Source of the DNA: Zobellia amurskyensis
GTDB taxonomy: Bacteria; Bacteroidota; Bacteroidia; Flavobacteriales; Flavobacteriaceae
Reading direction: 5' to 3'
Length of the DNA: 64,000 nucleotides
Assembly: GCF_009725985.1 (NCBI RefSeq)
Contig: NZ_RCNR01000010.1
Span: 1-64,000, forward strand
Of the stretch, positions 1 to 8,582 are shown piece after piece. The notes beneath the pieces were generated by a model that did not search any database, was not told the DNA's origin, and saw nothing but the letters and a program-made list of their open reading frames with translations. Position 1 is the first letter of the stretch. Every line of letters starts with the position of its first letter. The translations under genes and the position numbers were made by a program.

Positions 1-23
1 GCTATTATAGCGGGCGTTTTTTT
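1..23 (+). terminator. Right half of a possible terminator cut by the window edge
   Basis: A short GC-rich stretch (AGCGGGCG) is followed by seven T residues at 17-23. This looks like the descending arm and U-tract of an intrinsic terminator for a plus-strand gene that lies before the window. The ascending arm is not visible, so this is only a suggestion. Confidence 0.25.
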
Positions 24-47
24 GTTTAAAATATTGGCCGGTGCCGG

Positions 48-905
48 CTATATAAGCTTTCTTTTAATGTTTCTCCAACGTAACTTCCTGATAAAATCAC
101 CTTCAGATTTGGTGACCAGGAATTCCTTTTTTTCTTTTCTTGCTTCAAGATAACCGTACATGTTGTCTGTAAAAGCTTGGGGCTTTCGTTGTTTTACCGC
201 CATTTTTAGCGAAGCGATTACAGTAATTAGAATGCCATATCGCATTGTATACATCGCTTTTCCTTGAAGAAGTTTTGCTTTTTGATTATAAGCATTGCCC
301 GTAGGTCTAAGGTGCTTCACTTTTAAGACATCATCAGTGTAAATTTCATGTCCGTGATATTGAGCTAGTAATTCGTCTACCGTATCCCATCCCATTGCAT
401 TGCGCAATCCGCCAATTGCTTTGTAACATTTTTTGGTATACGCCTTAAATGCACCACGAACATGGTTCTTGTCCATGGGGTGGTTTAGTTTCCATTGTCC
501 GTCTTCAGTTTGTTCATAAACAAAACCTCCCGCAATGCCTACTTTCGGTTGACCTCTAAAAATGTAGACTACCTTCTCAAAGTAATTATCGGGTAGAATT
601 ACATCGGCATCCAACTTTACAATAAAGTCATAATCTTCATCTAAAAGCTGGAGACCTTTATTAAAGGCGTTCACTACTTTGCTGCCGGGCATATGTTCGG
701 TAGAAGAAATGGTATTTAGTTTTTCAAATATGGGGCTTAGAGATACAAATTGGTCTATTATAGACTCTGTGTTGTCTGTAGAGTTATCGTTCACTACAAC
801 CACTCTTTTGGGTTGTAGTGACTGTCTTAAGATAGAGTTTAAGGTGTCGGCCAAAAAGCCTTCTTCGTTATGAGCGGGAACAATTACATAATAGTGCATG
901 GCCAT
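48..905 (-). CDS. Family 2 glycosyltransferase
   Basis: A 285-residue protein with a GT-A fold N-terminus: YYVIVPAHNEE near residues 5-15, VVVNDNSTDNT near 36-46, and the metal/nucleotide-binding DAD of VKLDADVILP near residue 100. No clear membrane segment is seen after the catalytic domain, so it is probably cytoplasmic or peripheral. It likely transfers a sugar from a nucleotide donor to a lipid or envelope acceptor; the substrate cannot be read from sequence. The start may instead be the ATG at 899 (MHYYVIVPAHNEE), which fits the family better. It follows a methyltransferase and a ketoacyl synthase-like gene on the same strand, which suggests one envelope or lipid pathway. Confidence 0.85.
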   Translation of the reverse strand: MAMHYYVIVPAHNEEGFLADTLNSILRQSLQPKRVVVVNDNSTDNTESIIDQFVSLSPIFEKLNTISSTEHMPGSKVVNAFNKGLQLLDEDYDFIVKLDADVILPDNYFEKVVYIFRGQPKVGIAGGFVYEQTEDGQWKLNHPMDKNHVRGAFKAYTKKCYKAIGGLRNAMGWDTVDELLAQYHGHEIYTDDVLKVKHLRPTGNAYNQKAKLLQGKAMYTMRYGILITVIASLKMAVKQRKPQAFTDNMYGYLEARKEKKEFLVTKSEGDFIRKLRWRNIKRKLI

Positions 906-956
906 GAAGCGTTAATGGGATAAAAGCTATGAAATTCAATTGAGATGGAATACCTA

Positions 957-1484
957 TTAGAGCTGTTTTTTTACGGCGTAGACAATATAGTAACGCGGAG
1001 TAAAACTACGTAGTAAAGGCCGTAGGCCTAACTTCTTAACAGGGTTGGTCCATTTAGCTCGGTCCTTAATCTCCCAGCCTGCTTTTTCCAAAAGCCAATC
1101 AAACTGCCAATCTTCAAATTCATGATAGTGACGGTCCCATGGGTCGGTTTTGCTTTGGTAAGCTGGTGAGAACCATAGTTTTAATGGGATGCTCGCCACT
1201 AGCTTGTCTGCTTTTATTTCCCTAAGCGGATTAAAAGGAGCCAATAAATGCTCAAAAATTTCAAAAGCGGTTACCACTTCGGCATCTGATGTGGTCAGAG
1301 AGGAATAATCAATATCCAAATCCTCACCTTTTGTATTTTCTACCGAATAGCCTTGTTCCTTCATGATTTTAGAGAAGGGGTTTTCCACTCCCAGGTCCAA
1401 AATAGTCTCTTCGGGTGTTATATGTTTCTTTAAGAAATCTAGGGTATGCTGAAAACGTTTACTCGGATAGGTTTTCTCGTACAT
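957..1484 (-). CDS. SAM-dependent methyltransferase-like protein
   Basis: A 175-residue protein if it starts at the ATG at 1484 (MYEKTYPSKRF); an in-frame ATG at 1499 would add five residues. ILDLGVENPFS near residue 30 resembles motif I of class I SAM methyltransferases, and an acidic stretch (GEDLDIDY) follows. AEVVTAFEIFEHLL resembles motif II/post-II. The C-terminal half (WDRHYHEFEDWQFDWLLEKAGW) is typical of small Flavobacteriaceae methyltransferases near glycosyltransferases. The acceptor is unknown. It lies between the glycosyltransferase and the broken ketoacyl synthase gene, all on the minus strand with short gaps, so co-transcription is likely. Confidence 0.7.
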   Translation of the reverse strand: MYEKTYPSKRFQHTLDFLKKHITPEETILDLGVENPFSKIMKEQGYSVENTKGEDLDIDYSSLTTSDAEVVTAFEIFEHLLAPFNPLREIKADKLVASIPLKLWFSPAYQSKTDPWDRHYHEFEDWQFDWLLEKAGWEIKDRAKWTNPVKKLGLRPLLRSFTPRYYIVYAVKKQL

Positions 1485-1529
1485 TTTAACAGGTTGCAAG
1501 TTTTATGGTCTGCGCGTGTACCGGTCCAA

Positions 1530-2586
1530 TTAAACCCTGTATACCAAGGCATTAATGTTCATGCCTGCGCCAACACTGGCAAAGATAACAACATCTCCCT
1601 TTTGAACCTCTTGATTTTCTATTTTTCCGTTACGTACCAAATCGAATAAAGTAGGTACGGTAGCTACTGAGCTATTGCCTAGTTTTCCTATGCTCATGGG
1701 CATGATGTTATCAGGCGTATCTTGATTATATAGACCGTAAAAACGTTTTATAATCGCTTCGTCCATTTTTTCGTTGGCCTGATGGATGAAGATTTTTTTT
1801 AAGATCTCCTATGGCTACGCCACTTTCATCTAAACAGTCTTTCATGGCTTGAGGCACATGGGTAACGGCAAACTCGTAGATTTTGCGACCAAACATTTTT
1901 ATATACTTGGTATCGTCCTTAAGTTTATTGTATGATTTGCCAAAGAATAGATAATAAGCTTCTTCATAGGTGTAAGTTGCGCTTGCATGAGAGAGTATTT
2001 CTCCTGAATTCTCATTTTTTTCAATTATTGCCGCACCAGCACCATCGGAGTAAATCATAGAGTCCCTATCATGAGGGTCTACTATGCGGGATAAGGTTTC
2101 TCCTCCAATAACAAGGCATTTTTTAGCAATACCGCTCTTTATAAAAGCATTGGCCTGTATCACGCCTTGAATCCATCCAGGGCATCCAAAAATAAGGTCA
2201 TAAGCAACGCAGGCAGGATTTTTAATTCGCAAGTGTTGTTTTACCCTTGTGGCTAAACTTGGTAAGCTATCGCTTTGACTGTTATCAGCAGATACGTCTC
2301 CAAAGTTATGGGCAAAAATTATATAGTCTAAGGTCTCTCTGTCTATGCCTGCATCGATTATTGCTTTTTCGGCGGCAAGAAATCCAATATCGGAAGTATT
2401 TAGATTTTTTTCGGCGTAGCGTCTTTCTTCAATTCCGGTAATACCTTTGAATTTATGAATGATAACCGAATTGTCATGGGCAAATGGTGAGCCGTCGGCA
2501 TTTAGAAAATTATGACCTTCAAAATTTGTGTTGGGTACAACCAGTGAGGGTATGTAACTTCCTGTTCCTGTAATTGCAATTGACAT
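1530..2586 (-). pseudogene. 3-oxoacyl-ACP synthase III-like gene split by a one-base frameshift
   Basis: Two overlapping reading frames (2586-1726 and 1766-1530) together encode one ketoacyl synthase III-like protein of about 351 residues. The first carries the active-site cysteine in FGCPGW (residue 135). The second carries GNSSVAT, matching the conserved Asn motif, and the C-terminal VGAGMNINALVY. The frames meet at a run of eight A (minus strand, 1793-1800). With seven A the junction reads IFIHQANEKMD, restoring the family's catalytic HQAN histidine. As sequenced, translation leaves the frame just before that histidine and ends at 1726, giving a protein without His and Asn. The cause could be a real mutation, a homopolymer sequencing error, or slippage during expression. 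The family condenses acyl groups with malonyl-ACP or makes related ketoacyl products. Confidence 0.8.
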
Positions 2587-2634
2587 AGTTTAATTTATTT
2601 TATCACCCTACAAGGTAGTGTAGAGCAGATTAAC

Positions 2635-2652
2635 TATTATGCGCGCATAATA
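2635..2652. promoter_or_regulatory. Perfect 18-bp palindrome upstream of the KAS III-like gene
   Basis: TATTATGCGCGCATAATA is a perfect palindrome 49-66 bases before the start of the ketoacyl synthase-like gene. No T-run follows, so it resembles a binding site for a dimeric repressor rather than a terminator. Its core TATGC-NN-GCATA recurs before both SusC genes in this window. Confidence 0.5.
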
Positions 2653-2687
2653 AGTATTACGATGTTCAAGACCTTTTTCGGAAAAGA

Positions 2688-2734
2688 AGTAAAAAAACAC
2701 AAGCCTTTTCGTTAACTGGAAAAGGCTTGTGTTT
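2688..2734 (-). terminator. Intrinsic terminator of gcvP
   Basis: A perfect 16-bp stem (2695-2710 with 2719-2734, arms AAACACAAGCCTTTTC and its complement) has an 8-base loop. In the minus direction it is followed by a run of T (the A-run at 2692-2697). It lies directly after the gcvP stop codon on that strand. Confidence 0.9.
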
Positions 2735-2751
2735 ATTGGGTTTATGTATGT

Positions 2752-5604
2752 TTATTCTGCTTCTGCGTATGCTTCAATAGGTGCGCAGGTACATATTAAA
2801 TTACGGTCTCCATAGGCATCGTCTACTCTTCTTACCGATGGCCAAAATTTGTTTTCCTGAATGTATGAAAGTGGAAATGCCGCTTTTTGTCTACTATATG
2901 GAAATTGCCATTCATCTGCCGTTAACATTTCCAGCGTATGAGGTGAATTTTTAAGCACGTTATTCTGGTTTTCCGTTGAAGCTTCATCAATCTCTTTTCG
3001 GATAGATAACATAGCATCACAAAAACGATTTAGTTCTGTTAAACTTTCACTTTCTGTAGGTTCGATCATTAACGTGCCTGCAACCGGAAAAGAAACTGTT
3101 GGTGCATGAAAGCCATAGTCCATTAATCTTTTGGCAATGTCAGTTACCTCTATGCCGTTCTTTTTGAAAGGCCGGCAATCGATAATCATCTCGTGGGCTG
3201 CACGTCCTTTTTCGCCAGTGTAAAGAACATCATAGGCGCCACTTAATTGGTGTTTGATGTAATTGGCATTTAGTATAGCGATTTCGGTAGAATGTCTCAG
3301 TCCTTGCTCGCCAAGCATTTTAATATAACCGTAAGAAATCAAACATACCAAAGAACTGCCCCAAGGTGCTGCGGAAATTGCTGTTATAGCCGTGTCTCCG
3401 CCGGTTTCTATCACAGGATTACCTGGTAGAAAAGGAACTAATTGTTCGGCAACACAAATTGGACCAACACCTGGTCCTCCACCTCCGTGAGGTATGGCAA
3501 AAGTTTTATGAAGGTTTAAGTGACATACGTCAGCGCCGATAATAGCAGGGTTGGTAAGGCCTACTTGAGCATTCATGTTAGCACCGTCCATATACACTTG
3601 TCCACCATTATCATGTATCAATTTGGTGATGTGTTTTATGGAAGATTCAAAAACGCCGTGCGTAGAGGGGTAGGTAACCATTAAAGCTGAAAGATTATCT
3701 GAGTGCTTTAACACCTTATCTTCTAAATCAGCTACATCAATGTTTCCTTTTTCATCAGTTTTGGTAACTACAACCTTCATGCCCGCCATTACGGCAGAAG
3801 CCGGGTTGGTGCCATGTGCCGAAGCTGGAATGATACACACATCTCTGTGTCCTTCATTTCGGGATTCGTGGTATGCTCTTATGACCATGAGGCCTGCGTA
3901 CTCTCCTTGAGCACCTGAATTAGGTTGGAGTGAAGTTGCTGCAAAACCTGTTATAGTCGATAAATCTTTGGCTAGCTCTTTCAGTACAAATTGATAACCT
4001 TTGGCTTGTTCCGTAGGTACAAATGGATGGATATTAGCCCAACGTGCCATGCTCAATGGTAGCATTTCTGAGGCAGCGTTTAATTTCATTGTACACGAAC
4101 CTAATGAAATCATAGAATGGTTCAATGAAAGGTCTTTACGCTCCAGTTTCTTAATGTAGCGCATCAGTTCGGTTTCTGAATGATACCTATTGAAGACTTC
4201 ATTCTGTAAAAAAGCCGAATGGCGCTGTAAGGTTGGAGTTATAGCGGATTTGGATAGAAGGTTTTTTGTTTCTTGAACTTCTTTTCCAAGGGCTTCCGTA
4301 AAAACGGAGACAATTTGATTTAGGTCTTGTAATGATGTGGCCTCGTTTACGGCAATGGATACAGTTTCATTATCAATATATAGGAAGTTAACCCCATTTT
4401 CTTCTGCTACTTTTTTAACCTTATTTGCATCTGCTTTGATGGTGATAGTATCAAAATAAGATGAATTGGTTTGGTATAACCCTAATTTTTCTAGGGCATC
4501 AGCTAAAGTGACGGCAGTACGGTGTACTTTATTTGCTATATACTTTAGTCCTTCAGGACCGTGATAAACGGCATACATTCCTGCCATTACAGCTAATAAA
4601 ACTTGGGCTGTACATATGTTGGAAGTAGCTTTGTCTCGCTTAATGTGTTGTTCTCTGGTCTGCAAGGCCATTCTAAGGGCTGTTTTGCCATCCGTGTCCT
4701 TAGTTACACCTATAATTCTGCCAGGAATATTTCTTTTGTATGCTTCTTTTGTTGCAAAAAATGCGGCATGGGGACCTCCATATCCTAATGGAATCCCGAA
4801 TCTTTGCGTGGTGCCCACCACAACGTCAACACCAAATTCTCCTGGAGGGGTAAGAAGCGCTAAACTTAATATATCTGCAGCAACAGCTACTTTAATCTCG
4901 TTTTCCTTGGCTTGGGAAACAAAGCCAGAGTAATCATTTACTTGACCATGTTTTCCTGGATACTGTAATAAAGCTCCGTAAAAATCTTGGGTGAAAGTGA
5001 ATTCTTCGTGGTTCCCTATAACGAGTTCAATACCTAAAGGAGTTGAGCGTGTTTTTAGAAGGGATAGTGTTTGCGGTAATACCTCCTCGGAAACAAAGAA
5101 TTTTAGAATGCCGTTTTTCTTTTGTTCGCGGCTCCGAACATCAAACAACATGGTCATTGCTTCGGCAGCAGCTGTGCTTTCATCTAAAAGAGAAGCATTT
5201 GCTAGTTCCATACCGGTAAGGTCGGACACAACGGTCTGGAAATTTAAAAGTGCTTCAAGCCTGCCTTGGGCAATTTCAGCTTGATAAGGAGTATAAGCGG
5301 TATACCATCCCGGATTCTCAAGAATATTTCTTTTGATAACGGAGGGTGTCAAACTTTCGTGATACCCTAAGCCTATATAAGTGCGAAAAACTTCGTTTTG
5401 TTCGGAAAGCTCTTGAATGTGGGCCAGAAATTTATGCTCGCTCATGGCGGCATTAAGTTCCAATGGTTTTTTTAGGCGAATATCATTTGGGATAGTCTCA
5501 TAAATAAGCTGATCTAAGGTGTCTGTACCTACTGTTTTGAGCATGTGCTCTTGATCATCTTTCTTAATGCCTATATGGCGTAAAGCAAATACATCTGTCT
5601 TCAT
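2752..5604 (-). CDS. gcvP: Glycine dehydrogenase (decarboxylating), P-protein of the glycine cleavage system
   Basis: This PLP enzyme decarboxylates glycine and passes the aminomethyl group to the lipoyl arm of GcvH; it works in the cytoplasm with GcvT, GcvH and Lpd, none of which is in this window. The protein is the long single-chain form (950 residues), not the split GcvPA/PB form. The N-terminal half includes NPGWYTAYTPYQAEIAQGR and the pseudo-substrate domain. The C-terminal half has LNLHKTF with the PLP lysine at about residue 700, followed by the glycine-rich HGGGGPG loop. The open frame extends to 5658, but MKTDVFALRHIG at 5604 is the usual family start; an ATG at 5637 is an alternative. 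It is a single gene ended by the strong hairpin at 2688-2734. Confidence 0.97.
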   Translation of the reverse strand: MKTDVFALRHIGIKKDDQEHMLKTVGTDTLDQLIYETIPNDIRLKKPLELNAAMSEHKFLAHIQELSEQNEVFRTYIGLGYHESLTPSVIKRNILENPGWYTAYTPYQAEIAQGRLEALLNFQTVVSDLTGMELANASLLDESTAAAEAMTMLFDVRSREQKKNGILKFFVSEEVLPQTLSLLKTRSTPLGIELVIGNHEEFTFTQDFYGALLQYPGKHGQVNDYSGFVSQAKENEIKVAVAADILSLALLTPPGEFGVDVVVGTTQRFGIPLGYGGPHAAFFATKEAYKRNIPGRIIGVTKDTDGKTALRMALQTREQHIKRDKATSNICTAQVLLAVMAGMYAVYHGPEGLKYIANKVHRTAVTLADALEKLGLYQTNSSYFDTITIKADANKVKKVAEENGVNFLYIDNETVSIAVNEATSLQDLNQIVSVFTEALGKEVQETKNLLSKSAITPTLQRHSAFLQNEVFNRYHSETELMRYIKKLERKDLSLNHSMISLGSCTMKLNAASEMLPLSMARWANIHPFVPTEQAKGYQFVLKELAKDLSTITGFAATSLQPNSGAQGEYAGLMVIRAYHESRNEGHRDVCIIPASAHGTNPASAVMAGMKVVVTKTDEKGNIDVADLEDKVLKHSDNLSALMVTYPSTHGVFESSIKHITKLIHDNGGQVYMDGANMNAQVGLTNPAIIGADVCHLNLHKTFAIPHGGGGPGVGPICVAEQLVPFLPGNPVIETGGDTAITAISAAPWGSSLVCLISYGYIKMLGEQGLRHSTEIAILNANYIKHQLSGAYDVLYTGEKGRAAHEMIIDCRPFKKNGIEVTDIAKRLMDYGFHAPTVSFPVAGTLMIEPTESESLTELNRFCDAMLSIRKEIDEASTENQNNVLKNSPHTLEMLTADEWQFPYSRQKAAFPLSYIQENKFWPSVRRVDDAYGDRNLICTCAPIEAYAEAE

Positions 5605-5717
5605 AGCGTCAAATAAAAGTGGCGTAAAATTAGACATTTTATCCCTTAAAATAATCACATAATTGTCCGATATGATGAAAGTTTTTAACTAAAAACGATG
5701 TTTATGAACAGTTTGGT

Positions 5718-5725
5718 TAGTTTTG
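5718..5725 (+). promoter_or_regulatory. TAGTTTTG, candidate -7 box four bases before the ATG
   Basis: The sequence matches the Bacteroidota TAnnTTTG box exactly and ends four bases before the ATG at 5730. No good TTG -33 element lies 19-21 bases upstream. If real, the transcript would start at or beside the start codon. Confidence 0.4.
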
Positions 5726-5729
5726 TAAG

Positions 5730-6554
5730 ATGAAGGCTTTAAATCGTATTTTCGACTTTTACCTTGATGCCTCTGTACATGTGGCTCTTGCGGTTTTCGC
5801 ACTTGTGCATGTTACCGATATTACACTAGGGTATGGTGTAGACCAACATCTAGCATGGTTTCTCTTCTTTGGTTCTATTGCCTGTTATAATTTCGTAAAA
5901 TACGGAGTAGAGGCCAAAAAGTATATTTTGGTAGCCAACAGATACCATAAGAATATTCAATTAGTCAGTTTTGCTGCCTTGGCCATTGCTTTTTACCACG
6001 GTTGGTTTCTTAATTTTCGGGTATGGATTGGAGTTGGCGGACTTGTTGCTCTTACAGGTCTGTATGCCGTGCCTTTGTTGCCGCATACTAGGAATTTAAG
6101 AAGTTGGGGCGGACTTAAAATTTTTATTGTAGCATTGGTGTGGTCAGGGGCTACTGTTATTTTACCGGTCTTATCCGAAGGAGGGGTAATTGGTAAAGAT
6201 GTATGTATAGAAGCTGTTCAGCGTTTTCTATTCGTGTTAATTTTGTTGATTCCGTTTGAAATTCGTGATTTGGCTTATGACAGTTCGGAACTAAAAACTT
6301 TACCACAGCGTTATGGGGTAGCTAATACTAAAATACTTGGGGCTTTTGGGACACTCCCTTTTTTCTTTTTGATTTTTTTGAAAGACAATGCAAGTATACC
6401 GGAGGCAATTGCCGGAGGTATAGTTTTTTTAATTCTGGGAATTTTGATGTTCTTTACCAAGCGCCAACAAAATAAGTATTTTTCCTCTTTTTGGGTAGAA
6501 GGTATCTCTATTCTTTGGTGGATATTATTGGTTGTTTTAGAAAGGGTTTTTTAA
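5730..6554 (+). CDS. UbiA-like polytopic membrane protein
   Basis: A 274-residue integral membrane protein with about seven to eight hydrophobic segments. The loop EIRDLAYDSSELKTLPQRYG near residues 177-196 matches the second Asp-rich motif (DxxxD) and the following conserved region of UbiA-type prenyltransferases. The first motif (NDxxDxxxD) appears degenerate: the corresponding place reads NFVKYGVEA, without the aspartates. It may be a divergent prenyltransferase or a UbiA-like protein with altered chemistry; Flavobacteriaceae keep such proteins as conserved unknowns. It runs opposite to gcvP, from which it is separated by about 125 bases, and its stop overlaps the end of the anti-sigma gene by four bases. 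Confidence 0.65.
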   Translation: MKALNRIFDFYLDASVHVALAVFALVHVTDITLGYGVDQHLAWFLFFGSIACYNFVKYGVEAKKYILVANRYHKNIQLVSFAALAIAFYHGWFLNFRVWIGVGGLVALTGLYAVPLLPHTRNLRSWGGLKIFIVALVWSGATVILPVLSEGGVIGKDVCIEAVQRFLFVLILLIPFEIRDLAYDSSELKTLPQRYGVANTKILGAFGTLPFFFLIFLKDNASIPEAIAGGIVFLILGILMFFTKRQQNKYFSSFWVEGISILWWILLVVLERVF

Positions 6555-6778
6555 TCTCCTTTCTCTAAAATTTGTTTCATCTTCAACTTTTCCTCTTCAG
6601 TTAAGCTATGAAGATCTGCTTTTTGACACAATGTAGTTAACTGTGTATTCTGTTTAGTTGCTTTAGAACAAACGCTACACATTAAAATGTGAAAACGTAA
6701 TTTTATTTTTTCAACAAAAGTTGCTTCCCTGTACTGGGTTTTGTTGCAAATTATGGCGGCTTTTTCGCAAGAAATCAT
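6551..6778 (-). CDS. Small zinc-binding anti-sigma factor-like protein
   Basis: A 75-residue soluble protein with HILMCSVC near residues 30-37, matching the H-x3-C-x2-C core of zinc-associated anti-sigma domains. It has no membrane segment, so it would act in the cytoplasm. It begins three bases after the stop of the ECF sigma gene, the usual arrangement for a sigma factor and its own antagonist. The function is inferred from motif and position. The C-terminal helix (TEEEKLKMKQILEKGD) is charged. Confidence 0.7.
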   Translation of the reverse strand: MISCEKAAIICNKTQYREATFVEKIKLRFHILMCSVCSKATKQNTQLTTLCQKADLHSLTEEEKLKMKQILEKGD

Positions 6779-6781
6779 AAG

Positions 6782-7336
6782 TTAAAACCAATTTTGATTA
6801 AGGCAACCCATTAAAGCTGTTCTAGCCCTATGTATCATTACCCACAGGTTAGACGGATTAATACCAAGTTCATTACAAATATCTTCAGTACTAACTCCTT
6901 GAATGGTTTTCATAGTAAATACCAAAGCTTGTTTTTTTGGTAATTTAGAAATGCAAGACTGGATGGCAAGCCCCAGCTCTTTATTCTCTATGTCACTGTT
7001 TTCGAAGGAACTAAAGGGGTCTGCAACCTGTTCTTCTAGCCAATCGCCCTCTGCGTCAGTTTGCGAACTATAGTTCATTCGCACTTCTGCTTTTCCCTTT
7101 TTTGAGTTAATTTTTCTGTAATGATCAATTACTTTTCGTTTTAGAATAGCAATTAGCCAAGTACGCTCAGCAGCATCTCCTTTATAATTTTTTGCAGATT
7201 TTAAACCTGCCATAAAGGTTTCTTGAACAAGGTCTTTTGCTACTTCCGCATCGCTAATACGGCCTATGGCGTAGTTGAAAAGGTAATCTGCGTACAAGTC
7301 TACCCATGTCTCGGGCTTTAGTTGATGTTCTGCCAT
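6782..7336 (-). CDS. ECF-type RNA polymerase sigma factor
   Basis: A sigma-70 family member of 184 residues with region 2 (DLYADYLFNYAIGRISDAEVAKDLVQETF, then RTWLIAILKRKVIDHYRK) and region 4 (LPKKQALVFTMKTIQGVSTEDICNELGINPSNLWVMIHRARTAL). It would direct RNA polymerase to a small stress or envelope regulon. The open frame extends upstream to 7426, but a TACTTTTG box at 7361-7354 lies inside that extension, and family members begin near MAEHQLKPETW, so 7336 is chosen. The putative zinc-type anti-sigma gene follows after three bases. A rhodanese lipoprotein gene is divergent from it. Confidence 0.9.
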   Translation of the reverse strand: MAEHQLKPETWVDLYADYLFNYAIGRISDAEVAKDLVQETFMAGLKSAKNYKGDAAERTWLIAILKRKVIDHYRKINSKKGKAEVRMNYSSQTDAEGDWLEEQVADPFSSFENSDIENKELGLAIQSCISKLPKKQALVFTMKTIQGVSTEDICNELGINPSNLWVMIHRARTALMGCLNQNWF

Positions 7337-7353
7337 ACGTGTTGTGTCGTTAT

Positions 7354-7361
7354 CAAAAGTA
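7354..7361 (-). promoter_or_regulatory. TACTTTTG, candidate -7 box for the ECF sigma gene
   Basis: An exact TAnnTTTG match in the minus direction, 17 bases before the ATG at 7336. A TTG lies 23 bases further upstream, slightly more than the usual 19-21. The site falls inside the longer reading frame and so argues for the shorter protein. Confidence 0.45.
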
Positions 7362-7432
7362 ATGGAATTTGATTTAATGACCTTCAATTTTTTTTCATTC
7401 TCTCCAATATAATTTAATGCCGCCATAATTAG

Positions 7433-7440
7433 TATTTTTG
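7433..7440 (+). promoter_or_regulatory. TATTTTTG, candidate -7 box for the rhodanese gene
   Basis: An exact TAnnTTTG match 16 bases before the ATG at 7457. No convincing -33 TTG is present. Confidence 0.35.
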
Positions 7441-7456
7441 ATTAAAGTTAAAAACT

Positions 7457-7816
7457 ATGAAAATTCACTACCTACTTCTAATTTTGTGCTTTGTAAACTT
7501 GGGATGTGCTCAAAGTAAAGGAAAACCTATCACAGAATTTTCACAGAATGATATAGATTCTGGGATTTTAGTAGATGTGCGAACTCCTCAAGAGTATAAT
7601 AATGGTCACTTAGATCAGGCGGTTAACATTAATTTACTTGACGCCGATTTCATAAAAAGCGTTGATACAATACACAGGGGCCAACCTATATACGTATACT
7701 GCAAGAAAGGAGGGCGCAGTGCCAAAGCCGCTAAAGTACTTGATTCGCTTGGTTTTAAACAAGTGGTGGACCTAGAAGGTGGCTACGATGCTTTTATAGC
7801 GAATAAAAAAGATTAG
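7457..7816 (+). CDS. Rhodanese-domain lipoprotein
   Basis: A 119-residue protein with a lipoprotein signal (lipobox ending at Cys17 in NLGCAQ), so it should be anchored in the periplasm-facing leaflet of a membrane. The rest is one rhodanese domain: ILVDVRTPQEYNNGHLDQAVNIN near residues 37-59 and the catalytic loop YVYCKKGGRS near 80-89, whose cysteine carries persulfide sulfur. The substrate is unknown. Its 3' end overlaps that of the convergent nucleotidase gene by four bases. Confidence 0.88.
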   Translation: MKIHYLLLILCFVNLGCAQSKGKPITEFSQNDIDSGILVDVRTPQEYNNGHLDQAVNINLLDADFIKSVDTIHRGQPIYVYCKKGGRSAKAAKVLDSLGFKQVVDLEGGYDAFIANKKD

Positions 7817-8334
7817 AGTAGCTTGTCCGCAACTTCTAGCCAGTTGTTAACTCTTTCAAAACCGGTGGTGTTTACGTTATGAGGTGATGTAAATAAAAGT
7901 GACCTGCCTTCAAAGGTTTTAAGGTTATAGCTGCGATCATCGATCAATACATCGCCACGCAATATATGCTTATGTCCACACAGAATACGGTTCTCCCATG
8001 GTATGAATGAAAAATGTTCATCTAACCATTCAGATTTCTCTTCAAGAGAGTTTGGAAACTGCATAGCTGCAGATGCAATGTATACTTCGTGCTTTTCGCT
8101 TAATTTTTTAAGCACTTCTTGACCGTTTGCAATGGGTTTAAGGTTGCGAAAGAATCCTCTGTTTCTAGCATGGTCACGCACGCTTTGTTGTCTGTCTTTG
8201 GGAACTTTATGCCAAGCCTCACTACCGTGAAAGAAATCTAAAGTTAGATTTTCATTAAAATCTTTATTGTAAACTTCAATGTGTGCTCCGTAGGTGTCTG
8301 CTATCACCTCGTCCATATCAACAAATATAACCAT
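7813..8334 (-). CDS. 5'(3')-deoxyribonucleotidase-like HAD phosphatase
   Basis: A 173-residue cytoplasmic protein. FVDMDEVIADT near residues 4-14 supplies the nucleophile and acid/base aspartates of HAD motif I. VYIASAAMQ near 85 corresponds to motif II and VLIDDRSYN near 132 to motif IV. Length and motif spacing fit the NT5C family, which removes phosphate from deoxyribonucleotides. No partner gene is nearby, so the substrate is assigned from the family only. The A/T-rich 248 bases upstream hold only the terminator of the next gene. Confidence 0.85.
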   Translation of the reverse strand: MVIFVDMDEVIADTYGAHIEVYNKDFNENLTLDFFHGSEAWHKVPKDRQQSVRDHARNRGFFRNLKPIANGQEVLKKLSEKHEVYIASAAMQFPNSLEEKSEWLDEHFSFIPWENRILCGHKHILRGDVLIDDRSYNLKTFEGRSLLFTSPHNVNTTGFERVNNWLEVADKLL

Positions 8335-8437
8335 GAATTTTTTTTACAAAGTTCTTAAAATACAAGTGAGATGGCTAATGTAAACGGAAGAAATAGTAAT
8401 AATTTAACCTATCATTAAAGTTTTAAATTTAAGGCAT

Positions 8438-8468
8438 AAAAAAAGAGGGCGTCCCCACACCCTCTTTT
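8438..8468 (-). terminator. Intrinsic terminator of the purK-purE-peptidase group
   Basis: A 9-bp perfect stem (AAAAGAGGG at 8441-8449 with CCCTCTTTT at 8460-8468) encloses a 10-base loop. Minus-strand transcripts end in a run of seven T after the stem. It lies about 115 bases after the peptidase stop. Confidence 0.8.
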
Positions 8469-8582
8469 AAACCGTTAAAAAAATTACTTTTGATATAACC
8501 TTTTCAACCTACTTATGTTTAGTAAATATATAAGAAAAAACTTACAAAACATAATCTTGGTATATTTTTTTAAAATATTTTT

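Noticed and set aside
4603-5284. Plus-strand open frames of 60-105 codons opposite gcvP
   Set aside because: They are shadows of the strongly conserved gcvP coding sequence.
7337-7426. Thirty-residue N-terminal extension of the ECF sigma factor
   Set aside because: It contains the likely -7 box and is not part of the family's conserved region.
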